Shown: positions 24,275-33,270 of the stretch, piece by piece | How the letters are laid out: every line of letters starts with the position of its first letter | How positions within the stretch are numbered: the stretch's first letter is position 1 | Position numbers and translations under genes: made by a program | The notes under the pieces: model-generated | Database searches by the model: none | What the model was told of the DNA's origin: nothing | The model's input: only the letters and a program-made list of their open reading frames with translations | DNA from: Nostoc punctiforme NIES-2108 | GTDB taxonomy: Bacteria > Cyanobacteriota > Cyanobacteriia > Cyanobacteriales > Nostocaceae | Direction of reading: 5' to 3' | Assembly (NCBI GenBank): GCA_003326195.1 | Contig: LXQE01000176.1 | Location: 21,807 to 55,160 of the forward strand | DNA: 33,354 nt

Positions 24275-25846
24275 ATGGAACTTATGGATGGTACACGCCT
24301 GCTAGCAAATCGTTGCAAACGGCGGAATTTTTTGTTGGGTGCAGGATTCTTAACGGGGTTAACAATCGCTAATCAATGGCATCCGGTATTGGCTAAATCA
24401 AGGTTTTCTGGCTATCCGTTCAGTCTTGGTGTTGCCTCTGGCGATCCTTTGCCGGATGGTGTTGTTATCTGGACACGACTGGCTCCCAATCCACTCTCTG
24501 GAGGTGGAATGCCATTGGTAAATGTTCCAGTGCGGTGGCAAGTCGCCCTTGATGAAAACATGAAACGAGTGGTGCGGCGAGGAACAGTACTAGCAACACC
24601 AGAGTTAGCGCACTCAGTCCACGTTGATGTCCGTGGGCTAAACCCTGAGCGTTGGTACTGGTATCAATTTCAAGTAGGTAAGGAAGTTAGCCCCATTGGA
24701 CGGACTCGTACAGCACCAGCATTTTATAGCTATATCCAACAACTGAACTTCGCTTTTGTCTCTTGTCAAGACTGGCAAAATGGCTACTATACGGCTTATC
24801 GGCATTTAGCTGAAGAAAATCTTGACCTTGTGGTTCATCTGGGTGATTACATCTACGAATACGGGACACAGTCTGGTGGGCCGCGCCAGCATAATAGTCC
24901 AGAAATCATTACTCTTAAAGACTACCGCGATCGCCACGCCTTGTACAAAACTGACCCAAATCTCCAAGCTGCTCATGCGGCATTTCCCTGGATTGTCACT
25001 TGGGACGATCATGAAGTTGACAACAACTACGCCAACTTAATTCCCGAAGACAACCAAACCCAAGAGGTTTTTAGAAAACGGCGAGCTAATGCTTACCAAG
25101 CTTACTACGAACACATGCCTCTACGTCAGTCTTCATTGCCCAAGGGCCCAGACGCGCTGCTTTATCGGCGGTTGACTTTCGGTAATTTAGCTGAGTTCAA
25201 TGTGCTAGACACGAGGCAGTATCGCACTAACCAACCTTGTGATGATGGACTTAAGCCTCGCTGTCCCCAAGTTTTTGATACAAATGCTACGATGACCGGC
25301 TCAGAGCAAGAACAGTGGCTACGAAAAGGGTTAGACCAATCGCGATCGCGCTGGAATGTGATTGCTCAACAGACCATGTTAGCCGAGTACAATTTCAATA
25401 GTAATCCAGGTGTAGGTGTCTTCAATGTAGATCAGTGGGACGGTTACGTGGCTGCACGTAATCGGCTTTTGAGTTTTCTAAACCAGCGCCAACCCTCTAA
25501 TCCAGTGGTAATTACTGGAGACATCCATTCTAGTTGGGTACACGACCTAAAGCTTGACTTTAATAACCCAAAATCGCCGACGGTAGGCACTGAGTTCGTA
25601 GGAACTTCAATTACCTCTGACTTTCCCACCTCATTCATCGCTCCATCTCAAGCAGCCCTAATTAATAATCCCCATACTAAGTTCTTTGACGGTGCTTACC
25701 GAGGATACGTCCGCTGCAACCTGACTCCAAAACGCTGGCAAACTGACTACCGCGTTGTATCAAGCATCGTTGATATGAATGCCTCAGTCAAAACCCTAGC
25801 TTCATTTGTAGTCCAAAACGGGCAACCAGGGGCACTTCTAAGTTAA
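24275..25846 (+). CDS. phoD: PhoD-family alkaline phosphatase, Tat-exported
   Basis: Start taken at the ATG 24275 (523 residues), which follows GAAGGGG; the in-frame codon at 24236 lacks support. The N-terminus has a twin-arginine signal, NRCKRRNFLLGAGFLTGLTI, as expected for PhoD, a secreted phosphomonoesterase/diesterase using Ca and Fe. The Fn3-like N-terminal part (PFSLGVASGDPLPDGVVIWT) leads to the metallophosphatase core: FVSCQDWQNGYYTAYRH, VVHLGDYIYEYG, VTWDDHEVDNNYAN, LAEFNVLDTRQYR, and VVITGDIHSSWVHDL. All ligand motifs seem intact. It supplies phosphate from organic esters; the upstream Pho box fits induction on phosphate starvation. A hairpin after the stop likely ends the unit. 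Confidence 0.95.
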   Translation: MELMDGTRLLANRCKRRNFLLGAGFLTGLTIANQWHPVLAKSRFSGYPFSLGVASGDPLPDGVVIWTRLAPNPLSGGGMPLVNVPVRWQVALDENMKRVVRRGTVLATPELAHSVHVDVRGLNPERWYWYQFQVGKEVSPIGRTRTAPAFYSYIQQLNFAFVSCQDWQNGYYTAYRHLAEENLDLVVHLGDYIYEYGTQSGGPRQHNSPEIITLKDYRDRHALYKTDPNLQAAHAAFPWIVTWDDHEVDNNYANLIPEDNQTQEVFRKRRANAYQAYYEHMPLRQSSLPKGPDALLYRRLTFGNLAEFNVLDTRQYRTNQPCDDGLKPRCPQVFDTNATMTGSEQEQWLRKGLDQSRSRWNVIAQQTMLAEYNFNSNPGVGVFNVDQWDGYVAARNRLLSFLNQRQPSNPVVITGDIHSSWVHDLKLDFNNPKSPTVGTEFVGTSITSDFPTSFIAPSQAALINNPHTKFFDGAYRGYVRCNLTPKRWQTDYRVVSSIVDMNASVKTLASFVVQNGQPGALLS

Positions 25847-26467
25847 GCAAATCTCACAAGTAATCAAACAAACCCTCCAAATAGAATCTGGAGGGTTTAA
25901 ATATAGTATTAAATATAATTTTGCCTATTCATAATATCGGAATTCGGCTCTTGTTATCCCCGATTTTGCGGGTGTTTCGATATAGCAATCTTATCTGATT
26001 TACCAAAACTGCAAAATACTTAAAAAAGCTAGATGATACGGTAAATGTAGGAGGAGTGTAAACTATTCAAACCGTAAGCGATCGCCTGTTAAAGGCGATA
26101 CTGAATCAATGTTACTGTAGAGTTATTTTGGCATTTATTTGCAATACTTAACTAACTTCTAATTAACAAAAGTAAACATAGATTAAAAATAATAACTAAC
26201 ATCATAATTTATTAAGTTAATCAGACTAAATTGAGAGTATGCTGAATAGTTGAAGTCTAGTTGAAAGTTTAAGTAACTAAGTGCAAACAAACTTAAACAT
26301 TTGTTTAGTTTTTTATCCTTTGCTATTTGTTTGAGTGTTAAATACTAAAAAACAAAGTTTATTTGTGCCAACTTACTAATTAGGTTGTCAAGCAAGGTGG
26401 TGAAAATCTAACCAGAGCCAAATACCAACAGCGAAAACAAAAGTAAACTTCACAAAAATTACGTAAG
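25847..26467. other. Intergenic region between phoD and the Usp gene
   Basis: Besides the phoD stem-loop it contains a HIP1-bearing hairpin (atcgcct at 26081-26087 with aggcgat at 26093-26099). The remaining 350 bases are very AT-rich, presumably the Usp promoter region. No gene, NtcA site or Pho box was found. Confidence 0.5.
25870..25898 (+). terminator. Stem-loop terminator after phoD
   Basis: aaaccctcca (25870-25879) and tggagggttt (25889-25898) form a perfect 10-bp stem with a 9-base loop, 23 bases after the phoD stop. The tail is AT-rich (aaatatagt) without a strict T-run. Confidence 0.75.
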
Positions 26468-27319
26468 ATGATCAGAAGAATTTTGCTGGCTGTATCGGGA
26501 TTGGGACACGCAGAAGAAATGCTCAAAACCCTGAAAGAAATCCCTTCAATTCAATCTGCAAAAGTTACAATTTTGCATGTTGTTCAAGCACAAAATGCTG
26601 CTGCTACCATGACAACTAAATGGGAAAATGGTGGCAAAATTCTGGCGAATGCTATTCAAACTTTGAACTTAGATCCTAGCCAAGTTTCTTCAATTTTGCG
26701 TGAAGGCGATCCTAAAGATGTGGTTTGCCAAGTAGCTGATGAAATCGACGCTGACTTGATTATTATGGGTTCACGCGGACTAAAACGGCTGCAATCGATC
26801 TTATCGAACTCAGTCAGTCAGTATGTTTTCCAACTATCTTCTCGCCCCATGTTGCTGGTAAAAGATGACATTTATGTTAAAAGAATTAAGCGCATTATGG
26901 TGGCAATAGACAACTCTGATTCAGCAAAAAATTGCTTGAAATTGGCACTGTTTTTACTGCGAGATATTCCAGGCGGTGAGTTAATTTTGGCAAATATTAG
27001 TACAGATTTAGGCGGTAAAAAATCGGAAATAACCAAGGTTAACCCAGACAAAAATCCAGTTTTAGCAGCCGCTGTTGCAGAAGCTGAAAAGCAAGGCATT
27101 CAATCTCGTTCTTATATCAGCAGTGGCAAACCTGGTGAAGAAATTTGTCGATTGGCAGAAGAGTTGAATATAGACTTATTATTGCTCGGTTCTCCAGATC
27201 GTCGTCCATCGATCGCTAAGAGTTTTGTTGATATAGATCGCCTCATCGGATCTTCCTTGTCTGACTATGTTCGAGTCAATGCCACTTGTCCGGTATTGTT
27301 GGCGCGGACAATCGCTTAA
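26468..27319 (+). CDS. Tandem universal stress protein
   Basis: A 283-residue protein with two UspA domains. Domain 1 (about 1-137) starts IRRILLAVSGLGHAEEML and ends with the ATP-binding signature GSRGLKRLQSILSNSVS followed by RPMLLVKD. Domain 2 (about 140-283) starts KRIMVAIDNSDSAKN and ends LLGSPDRRPSIAK...CPVLLAR, where the glycine spacing is irregular, so nucleotide binding may be limited to domain 1. Tandem Usp proteins are common in cyanobacteria and are tied to stress survival; the direct role is unknown. ATG start at 26468; no strong ribosome-binding site. A long hairpin follows the stop. Confidence 0.93.
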   Translation: MIRRILLAVSGLGHAEEMLKTLKEIPSIQSAKVTILHVVQAQNAAATMTTKWENGGKILANAIQTLNLDPSQVSSILREGDPKDVVCQVADEIDADLIIMGSRGLKRLQSILSNSVSQYVFQLSSRPMLLVKDDIYVKRIKRIMVAIDNSDSAKNCLKLALFLLRDIPGGELILANISTDLGGKKSEITKVNPDKNPVLAAAVAEAEKQGIQSRSYISSGKPGEEICRLAEELNIDLLLLGSPDRRPSIAKSFVDIDRLIGSSLSDYVRVNATCPVLLARTIA

Positions 27320-27410
27320 AGTAAACAGTGCTGAGTATAATAATTGTTGTCATCGAATAGTAAAGTAAGACTTGTGTTGTCTTTACTATTCAGCGCTAAG
27401 TTGCTGGTTG

Positions 27411-27456
27411 ATAAATAAAAACCCCTACACTATTGGTGCAGGGGTTATTTATTTAT
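27411..27456. terminator. Bidirectional hairpin between the Usp gene and psbM
   Basis: taaaaacccctaca on the left and tgcaggggttattta on the right pair with one or two mismatches and extend into AT-rich flanks, giving arms of about 19 bases and a U-rich tail in either direction. Its place between convergent genes suits a shared terminator. Confidence 0.7.
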
Positions 27457-27466
27457 GCACAAACTC

Positions 27467-27583
27467 TTAACTATCTTTTCCACCTTCGCGGCTAGCAGTT
27501 TGGATGTAAAGAATTAGTAAAAACACGGCGGGGACTAGTACGAACAAAATGCTCGCTATGAACCCCAGGTCATTAACTTGCAT
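27467..27583 (-). CDS. psbM: Photosystem II protein M
   Basis: A 38-residue gene read from the ATG at 27581-27583 to TAA at 27467-27469. The protein MQVNDLGFIASILFVLVPAV, followed by FLLILYIQTASREGGKDS, is the single transmembrane helix subunit at the photosystem II dimer interface in the thylakoid membrane. GAGAGG lies about 11 bases upstream. Downstream is the shared hairpin at 27411-27456. Upstream, past a tcaaaat-type repeat, is the ferredoxin gene on the same strand. Confidence 0.95.
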   Translation of the reverse strand: MQVNDLGFIASILFVLVPAVFLLILYIQTASREGGKDS

Positions 27584-27652
27584 GGCAAGAAAGCCTCTCT
27601 TTAATTTCCAGTCAACAACATTAGGATAGCATCATCTATGACACAGTTATAC

Positions 27653-27682
27653 CAATTCAAAATTCAAAATTCAAAATTTAAA
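27653..27682. repeat. Tandem tcaaaat-type repeat
   Basis: Successive aattcaaaattcaaaattc units between the ferredoxin gene and psbM. The same module flanks the in-frame insertion in the CCA-enzyme gene (17882-17950). Confidence 0.65.
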
Positions 27683-27778
27683 ATGTCCGCATAGCATCTC
27701 GTAGAGAGGAAACTTAATTTTGGTAAGTATTTTGACTACTGACTGGATACAAATTGAAGCAATGGTAGATTTGAGAAC

Positions 27779-28075
27779 TTAAGGCTTCGTGACTACGCTG
27801 ACTGAGCCATTCACTAAAGTTTGACAGGCAAGACGGTAATTGTCCGGCTTTTTTTTGAATTTCCGGTTTTCTACATCTGTGCGGGGGGAAAGATTTTCTA
27901 GTCCTTCGACTATCTCCACAACACAAGTACCACACTGACCATTACCACCGCAATTGGTCATCTTGCCAATCAATGTATATATGTCAATACCATTTTGTAT
28001 CGCCTTGAGTCGAAGATTAGCACCATCTGCCGCCACTACCTCTTTATTTTCTTTAACGAATTTGATATTACCCAT
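27779..28075 (-). CDS. 2Fe-2S ferredoxin
   Basis: A 98-residue plant-type-fold ferredoxin. Cluster ligands are Cys42, Cys48 and Cys51 in NCGGNGQCGTC and Cys84 in YRLACQT. I choose the ATG at 28073-28075 because GGAG lies 9 bases upstream and similarity starts there; an in-frame upstream codon at 28111 would add 12 unsupported residues. The CX5CX2C spacing and the basic patch RKFKKKPDN make it different from the main photosynthetic ferredoxin PetF, and it is more like the adrenodoxin/FdxC-type or low-abundance ferredoxins; the electron partner is unknown. It lies between psbM and psbK on the same strand. Confidence 0.9.
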   Translation of the reverse strand: MGNIKFVKENKEVVAADGANLRLKAIQNGIDIYTLIGKMTNCGGNGQCGTCVVEIVEGLENLSPRTDVENRKFKKKPDNYRLACQTLVNGSVSVVTKP

Positions 28076-28215
28076 AACTGATTTCTCCTTGACTGTAAGC
28101 TTGGCTTTCAAGGCTTCATATTGACATAGCTTGTATTAACATCTTATTTATTATAATAATTCATTGCAAAATATTAATAAATATTAACTTTATCAAATAC
28201 GATGCTACAAAAAAA

Positions 28216-28240
28216 TAGGACAGGTAGTCTACCTGTCCTA
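28216..28240 (-). terminator. Intrinsic terminator of psbK
   Basis: taggacaggta (28216-28226) and tacctgtccta (28230-28240) are perfect complements around a 3-base loop. On the minus strand the stem is followed by about seven T residues, a textbook intrinsic terminator 21 bases past the psbK stop. Confidence 0.92.
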
Positions 28241-28261
28241 TAAATTGAAAAATAGATTAAC

Positions 28262-28399
28262 TTATCTAAATCCCACAGCTGCTTGCCAAACGAAAGCAAG
28301 CAACAAGAAGAATACCGGGATGACTGGGAGAACGTCTACCAAAGGATCGAAGATTTGGTAAGCTTCTGGCAGTTTTGCTAATAAAAGTGCTGCTTCCAT
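28262..28399 (-). CDS. psbK: Photosystem II protein K
   Basis: A 45-residue gene from ATG 28397-28399 to TAA 28262-28264. The product reads [20 protein letters not shown] then [20 protein letters not shown] and AVGFR. The short leader before KLPEAY is cleaved in known PsbK; the rest is one thylakoid-membrane helix that stabilises photosystem II with CP43. It lies 78 bases downstream of tgt on the same strand and ends at a strong terminator, so a tgt-psbK transcript is likely, although psbK may also have its own promoter in the gap. Confidence 0.96.
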
Positions 28400-28477
28400 G
28401 TTTGTTTAAATCCACCTATCCAACACAGCTTTCATAATTGAGAAGTATCTTAACATGGTTTGAGTCTCGATCATTGG

Positions 28478-29626
28478 TTAATAGTCATTTGTAATTTCAC
28501 CCTCATCTGATGCTGATTCAGATGAGTTGAGCCAGTGACCAAATTCTGCAACAAAGCGATCGCTCAATATTGCTTCTCTAATTTTTTGCGTAAAGCGAAT
28601 TAGTTCGGTAATGTTGTGAATGCTCAACAAGGTATAAGCCAAAATTTCCTGCGATCGCACTAAATGAGATATGTAAGCACGGCTAAAATTTTGACAAGTG
28701 TAGCATGGGCAAGTTTCATCTAATGGCGTAAAATCTTCACGAAACTTAGCATTTTTTAAATTCCAGCGTCCGCCTTGGACTATCGCTGTACCATGTCTTG
28801 CCCAACGGGTGGGAATGACGCAATCAAATAAATCTATACCAGATGCGATCGCGATCGCCATTTCCCGATAAGTACCCACACCCATCAAGTAACGCGGCTT
28901 TTCGGGGGGTAAAAGTGGTGCTGTCACTTTGACAATCTCAGCCATCAATTCTGGAGGTTCTCCCACACTCACGCCACCAATGGCATATCCGGGCAAATCC
29001 AACTTAGCCAAAGCTTCCGCCGCATGGCAACGCAAATCCAAATACACGCCCCCTTGCACAATCCCAAACAACGCCTGATCGCTGCGTTGATGAGCTGTTA
29101 TACAGCGTTCTAACCACCGGTAAGTACGCTCAGTTGCAGTTTCTACCTCTTGGCGAGTCGCTGGGTAGGGCGGACACTCATCAAAGGCCATAATCACATC
29201 GGCCCCCAAAGTATTTTGAATCTCAATGGAGCGCTCTGGTGTTAAGTTAATAATTCGTCCATCATGGGGCGAGCGAAAAGTTACGCCTTCTTCAGTAATT
29301 TTTCGCATCTCGCTTAAGCTAAAGACCTGAAACCCACCCGAATCTGTCAGCATTGGGCCGTTCCAACCCATAAATTTATGCAACCCACCACCCCCAGCCA
29401 CGATCGCTTCGCCTGGTTGTAGGTGAAGATGATAAGTATTGGATAATATCATTTGCGCCCCAGTCTCTCGTAGCTGCGCTGGGGTAATAGTTTTGACATT
29501 AGCCAGTGTTCCTACTGGCATAAATCTAGGAGTTTCTACAAGACCGTGAGGGGTGAAAAACACTCCTGCTCTAGCTTTGGTTTGGCTACAGCAAGCAAGA
29601 CATTGAAAAGAAAAATTCGCACTCAT
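28478..29626 (-). CDS. tgt: tRNA-guanine transglycosylase (queuine synthesis)
   Basis: A 382-residue Tgt that exchanges the wobble guanine of GUN-anticodon tRNAs for preQ1. Motifs: GTLANVKTITPAQLRETGAQ, nucleophile/base region LTDSGGFQVFSL (Asp95), FDECPPYPA, YAIGGVSVGEPPE, DLFDCVIPTRWARHGTAI, and the zinc site CPCYTCQNF followed by a His in the next helix. Length is normal. ATG start at 29624-29626. A gattttagattttag-type tandem repeat lies immediately upstream, at about 29631-29660, between the gene and any promoter. psbK follows. Confidence 0.96.
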   Translation of the reverse strand: MSANFSFQCLACCSQTKARAGVFFTPHGLVETPRFMPVGTLANVKTITPAQLRETGAQMILSNTYHLHLQPGEAIVAGGGGLHKFMGWNGPMLTDSGGFQVFSLSEMRKITEEGVTFRSPHDGRIINLTPERSIEIQNTLGADVIMAFDECPPYPATRQEVETATERTYRWLERCITAHQRSDQALFGIVQGGVYLDLRCHAAEALAKLDLPGYAIGGVSVGEPPELMAEIVKVTAPLLPPEKPRYLMGVGTYREMAIAIASGIDLFDCVIPTRWARHGTAIVQGGRWNLKNAKFREDFTPLDETCPCYTCQNFSRAYISHLVRSQEILAYTLLSIHNITELIRFTQKIREAILSDRFVAEFGHWLNSSESASDEGEITNDY

Positions 29627-29946
29627 GCCATTTTGGATTTTAGATTTTAGATTTTGGATTGTGAAACGCTAATAGGTAAAGAGTTTCAGAAATCCATAAC
29701 TCGTACCACGCGGCAAAAATAAACCTATCATTCAAAACAGCCAGAAAGCCCAAAATGAAAGCTTTTTGACTTTTGCCTTGCGGTACTAGTAGCCATAAAA
29801 CCAAATGGTATTAGGGCAAAATTAATATTATTTGGCTAAATTATGGACAAACATAAAAACTGGTAATTGAGTTTTAGTGAACACTTAAGCATTCATTACT
29901 AACTTAGTTACCAACTTTACGAGTATATACTCTAAATAATTGTTAT
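29627..29946. other. Intergenic region upstream of tgt
   Basis: Starts with tandem attttagatt/attttggatt units (29631-29660). The rest is AT-rich. No gene or clear promoter consensus recognised. Confidence 0.45.
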
Positions 29947-30399
29947 TTAGAAAGAATCAGAACAGTCATCGTCAATTTCTGCATCCCACCTAGCTGAGAG
30001 TACTTGTTCCATCATCGCTTCTATGGCGCTGACATTGAAACTTCGCTCTCGTCGCTCTTGTAAAGGTGTCGAACGGGGAATTAACCGCAGACACACTCCT
30101 TCTTGCATCAAATCGAAGTAGGTTTCTTGTTGCGACGACTGTTTTAGTTCCAAGTAATCAAAACTACAAACATTCAGATATAGCGCGCGGTTAGCCACTA
30201 AGGTAGACCTTTGCGGATTGGCAAAAACTTCCATCACATCCCCTTCACCCTCGCTCAGTACCTTATCTTCTTGGGTGTAGATGTAGTGGACTCGACCTAA
30301 ATCTGCCAGCAATCGCCGGATGTCGAGCTTATTCACAATGATGCCCGTGTTAATAATGCACGGAGCTGGTATCCTGGTGTCGGGTAGATGGTGACTCAT
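29947..30399 (-). CDS. Conserved cyanobacterial protein of unknown function
   Basis: A 150-residue soluble protein without signal peptide or membrane segment. It mixes strands and helices (NKLDIRRLLADLGRVHYIYT, STLVANRALYLNVCSFDYLE, GVCLRLIPRSTP), with an acidic C-terminus (DAEIDDDCSDSF). The pattern looks like a small alpha/beta or PilZ-like domain, but I see no defining motif and will not assign one. ATG at 30397-30399; no strong ribosome-binding site. It stands alone, divergent from cobS. I recall uncharacterised cyanobacterial relatives. Confidence 0.7.
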   Translation of the reverse strand: MSHHLPDTRIPAPCIINTGIIVNKLDIRRLLADLGRVHYIYTQEDKVLSEGEGDVMEVFANPQRSTLVANRALYLNVCSFDYLELKQSSQQETYFDLMQEGVCLRLIPRSTPLQERRERSFNVSAIEAMMEQVLSARWDAEIDDDCSDSF

Positions 30400-30775
30400 A
30401 GGAAAATAGCGATTGAGCTAAGGAGAGCAATAACATAGCTAAACTGTCATAATTGAATAGCTTGTTTACTCCCTACATTTAAAAAAATATCAATTTTGTG
30501 GGGCAATCGTCTAATAATTTGGAGTAAGTTTTTAGTTAACGAATACAAAACACAAATTTTGCTCCCTGATGGAATTTTGGCTTCCTAATTACTCGTTTTT
30601 TGTATAAAAAACTACTCAAAGTTATTTATTTACCACTTAGACCAGCATAACAAAATTTTCAACGAGAATGTTTAATAGAAGTAAATCTTATTTAAAGTTT
30701 TAAAGTCTACTGATGGCGGTTGTACCGAAATTATGACTATTGTCCAGCAATTTACCAAAAATTAATGTAATTCAG
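30400..30775. other. Intergenic region between divergent unknown gene and cobS
   Basis: AT-rich. No cobalamin riboswitch consensus was found upstream of cobS. A 10-codon ORF begins at the ATG at 30733, probably not coding. Confidence 0.5.
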
Positions 30776-31549
30776 ATGAAGAAACAGCAACAGTGGTGGA
30801 AAAAGCTGCTGTTAAAGCTGGCAGCTAGTATCATATTTTACAGTAGTATTCCACTGCCGTATTTAAATGGATTGGACTTTCGGGGGGTAGCACATCTTGC
30901 TTCGCTTGTAGGAATGATAATCGGGGGAATTTTAGGGTTTCTAGATACGGGGATGGATTATCTGGGGATGCCCGTGTTAACTCGTAGTGCTTTGGTAGTA
31001 AGTGTTTGGATTGGTATAACTGGAGGATTACACTTAGATGGGGCAATGGATACTGCCGATGGTTTGGCAGTAGGGGACCCAGATCGGCGACTGGAGGTGA
31101 TGGCTGATAGTGCCACAGGTGCCTTTGGAGCAATGGCTGCGATCGCCTTGGTGATACTCAAAATAACAGCTTTGACGGATATGCCAGAAAACCGTTGGTT
31201 ATTGCTGATGGCTGCTTGTGGCTGGGGACGTTGGGGACAACAACTAGCGATCGCGCGATATCCTTATTTGAAAGCAACTGGTAAAGGCGCATTTCACAAA
31301 CAAGCCATTCGTTCTTACAAAGATTTGTTACCGGGATTGTTGTTGTTGTTTAGTTTGAGTGGTTTACTTTGGCTAATAGATAAACAGCAGCTATTTCTCG
31401 CACTGACAATCATAGTTGTTGGAAGTGCGATCGCCACTTTAACTGGTGCATGGTTCAACCACAAACTAGGTGGACACACAGGAGATACTTACGGCGCAGT
31501 CGTTGAGTGGACTGAAGCCTTATTTCTCTGCGTATTGACCATTTTTTAA
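30776..31549 (+). CDS. cobS: Adenosylcobinamide-GDP ribazoletransferase (cobalamin synthase)
   Basis: A 257-residue integral membrane enzyme that joins adenosylcobinamide-GDP to alpha-ribazole in the last part of B12-type cofactor assembly. The catalytic loop LHLDGAMDTADGLAVGD, then ADSATGAFG, carries the expected Asp cluster; hydrophobic helices surround it (VGMIIGGILGFLDTG, LVVSVWIGITGG, ILKITALTDMP and the C-terminal helices), and GGHTGDTYGAVVEWTEALFL near the end is diagnostic. I choose the ATG at 30776; a TTG 12 codons earlier has no better support and no strong Shine-Dalgarno precedes either. No other cob gene is adjacent. Confidence 0.92.
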   Translation: MKKQQQWWKKLLLKLAASIIFYSSIPLPYLNGLDFRGVAHLASLVGMIIGGILGFLDTGMDYLGMPVLTRSALVVSVWIGITGGLHLDGAMDTADGLAVGDPDRRLEVMADSATGAFGAMAAIALVILKITALTDMPENRWLLLMAACGWGRWGQQLAIARYPYLKATGKGAFHKQAIRSYKDLLPGLLLLFSLSGLLWLIDKQQLFLALTIIVVGSAIATLTGAWFNHKLGGHTGDTYGAVVEWTEALFLCVLTIF

Positions 31550-31635
31550 GAAATGGGGAGCAGGGGAGCAGTAAGTCTTTCCCGTCTACATCTTTGCCTC
31601 TTCCTATCCCCAATGACAAATGACAAATGACTACT

Positions 31636-32091
31636 TCATTTAATCGGTTGCAACTTTGTCACTTTGAGTTTAAAAGCCCCAACCCCAGTTTCTCCAAAAG
31701 ACCGGACACGAATAACATAATTCCCTGTCTCTACGATGCGAGTAAATAGTAAGGAATTGCTACTACCATCAGGGCCATCATCATTTTCTGCCAGAGTCGA
31801 ACCATCAGGTGCCAGCAGTGTGATGATACTGTCAAAGTTTTCCGATGACAGGTCAACTGCTAAATTATCGCCTTTCTGCAACTTCACAGTGTAATCACGC
31901 GCAAACCCACCTTGACCTGTGGGAATGTCTTTGTCTGACAGGCTATCAGAAAGTTCAGTGCTGTTAGATAAAGGTATTGGACTATACAATTTATTTTGAG
32001 CAAAAGCTACACTGGTACTAATGCCTATTGCCAGCAATGTGGCAGGAATGATGATGAGTTGTTTTAAACCTGCCGCAAAAACTTTATTCAT
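31636..32091 (-). CDS. Secreted PPC-domain protein
   Basis: From the ATG at 32089-32091 the protein has 151 residues; an in-frame TTG three codons upstream is less likely. It begins with a basic N-terminus and hydrophobic core (LKQLIIIPATLLAIGISTS) and an AFAQ signal-peptidase site, so it is exported. The mature part is a bacterial pre-peptidase C-terminal (PPC) beta-sandwich: FARDYTVKLQKGDNLAVDLS, FDSIITLLAPDGSTLAENDD, and GNYVIRVRSF. PPC domains usually sit next to proteases; here the domain stands alone, as often in cyanobacteria. The substrate or ligand is unknown. It converges with cobS. Confidence 0.86.
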   Translation of the reverse strand: MNKVFAAGLKQLIIIPATLLAIGISTSVAFAQNKLYSPIPLSNSTELSDSLSDKDIPTGQGGFARDYTVKLQKGDNLAVDLSSENFDSIITLLAPDGSTLAENDDGPDGSSNSLLFTRIVETGNYVIRVRSFGETGVGAFKLKVTKLQPIK

Positions 32092-32177
32092 ACATTTCAA
32101 GCAATTTTTCTACAAAAATAGGGTAATTCTGTCAATTTATGCACTTATCTGTCAAAGCTTGCCCATTACTTCTTAAT

Positions 32178-32855
32178 TTATCCGTCTTTGACGGCAGTGG
32201 CTACAGCAACTAATCCTAAGACCACAATTCCATACTGACGAAGTGTTTGCACAGCAGACCTGGCAGTAGCACCAGTAGTATAAATGTCGTCCACTAACAG
32301 CACTGGGGCATTTGGAGGACGATGGCGAAATTCTTGCCCAATAGCAAAAGCTTGGTTCAAGTTTTTTTCTCGTTTAGATACCGACAAACCAAACTGCGCT
32401 TCAGTTTCTCGCACTCTTGCTAAACCGTTTCGTTTCAATTTCAATCCAGTTATTTCGCAGAAGCTTTGTGCTATCAGTGCGGCTTGATTGTATTTACGTT
32501 GTTTTTGTTTGCTAGCGTGAAGTGGGATAGGAACTACTACAGGCTGGCTATCTCGCATCGGTGAATTTAACAACCATGCTTCTCCTAACCATTGACCCAA
32601 AGGACGAGCTATTTGGGGTTGATTTTCGTATTTCATTGCTGCGATCGCTCGTTTTACCGGGCCACCATATTCCCCCCAGCCAAACACTGGTATAGGCTCT
32701 TGCCATAGAGAAATCGGGTCTTTACGTTGACATTTTTGCAGTTGTCTGGTGCAGTTCTGACAGAATTCTTGGGAAGTTGCGCGTTGACATAGGGGGCAAT
32801 GGGATTGGAGAAAAAGATTGAGTAAGCCTGTGAGGTTTTTAATCCAAGCGTGCAT
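32178..32855 (-). CDS. ComF-family phosphoribosyltransferase-like protein
   Basis: A 225-residue ComF/GntX-type protein. The N-terminus has two CxxC zinc knuckles, CPLC and CQNC. The middle contains AAMKYENQPQIARPLGQWLG and VVPIPLHASKQKQRKYNQAA. The C-terminal PRPP-binding motif is VLLVDDIYTTGATARSA. In competent bacteria ComF is needed for DNA uptake and binds single-stranded DNA; many cyanobacteria carry the gene along with a type IV pilus competence system. ATG at 32853-32855. No other competence gene is nearby. Confidence 0.92.
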   Translation of the reverse strand: MHAWIKNLTGLLNLFLQSHCPLCQRATSQEFCQNCTRQLQKCQRKDPISLWQEPIPVFGWGEYGGPVKRAIAAMKYENQPQIARPLGQWLGEAWLLNSPMRDSQPVVVPIPLHASKQKQRKYNQAALIAQSFCEITGLKLKRNGLARVRETEAQFGLSVSKREKNLNQAFAIGQEFRHRPPNAPVLLVDDIYTTGATARSAVQTLRQYGIVVLGLVAVATAVKDG

Positions 32856-32943
32856 TTAGAATTGTCCTTTGTCATTAGTCAATAGACCTCTTGCAAAAAA
32901 GTTTTATGGTATTGTGAAGGGTTAACTAAGCAAACAGAGAAAT

Positions 32944-33270
32944 TTACGCTTTCTGAAGTTCGTAGTTATAAATCCCAGCAATTAAATGACAACGCAACCC
33001 AAATCGTTTTCTCCGATTGCGGTAGCGCTGACTCAAAATGCGAAACACTTTTAAACGGCGGTTGATATGTTCAATCACTACTCTACGACAAGCCAGAGCA
33101 CGGTTGGACTGTTTTTGCTGCTTGGTTAATTTACCACCTCTGGGCTTTTTGTGAGGCAAGCAACTGTTGGCATGTAACTGAGAAATTCCTTGATAACCGC
33201 TATCTTCCAAGCTTTCTGTATCGGGGTGAAAACGTACCTTGCTGTCTACAAATAGTCTGTAGTCGTGTTT
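32944..33270 (-). pseudogene. Truncated IS transposase (DDE, IS5-like), C-terminal part
   Basis: The frame encodes HDYRLF..SKVRFHPDTES, LEDSGYQGI, then a basic region HKKPRGGKLTKQQKQSN and the C-terminal RRVVIEHINRRLKVFRILSQ ending in YNYELQKA. The conserved Glu in VIEHINRRLK is the likely last catalytic acid. No natural start exists: family-like sequence begins near 33270 and upstream codons run into a stop at 33325-33327, so the N-terminal half is missing. It is a dead IS fragment, or one whose other part lies beyond an insertion at the window edge. tagacctcttgcaaaa at 32884-32899 may be the IS end. Confidence 0.75.

Noticed and set aside
30400..30775. Cobalamin riboswitch upstream of cobS
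   Set aside because: None of the conserved B12-box blocks is present in the spacer.
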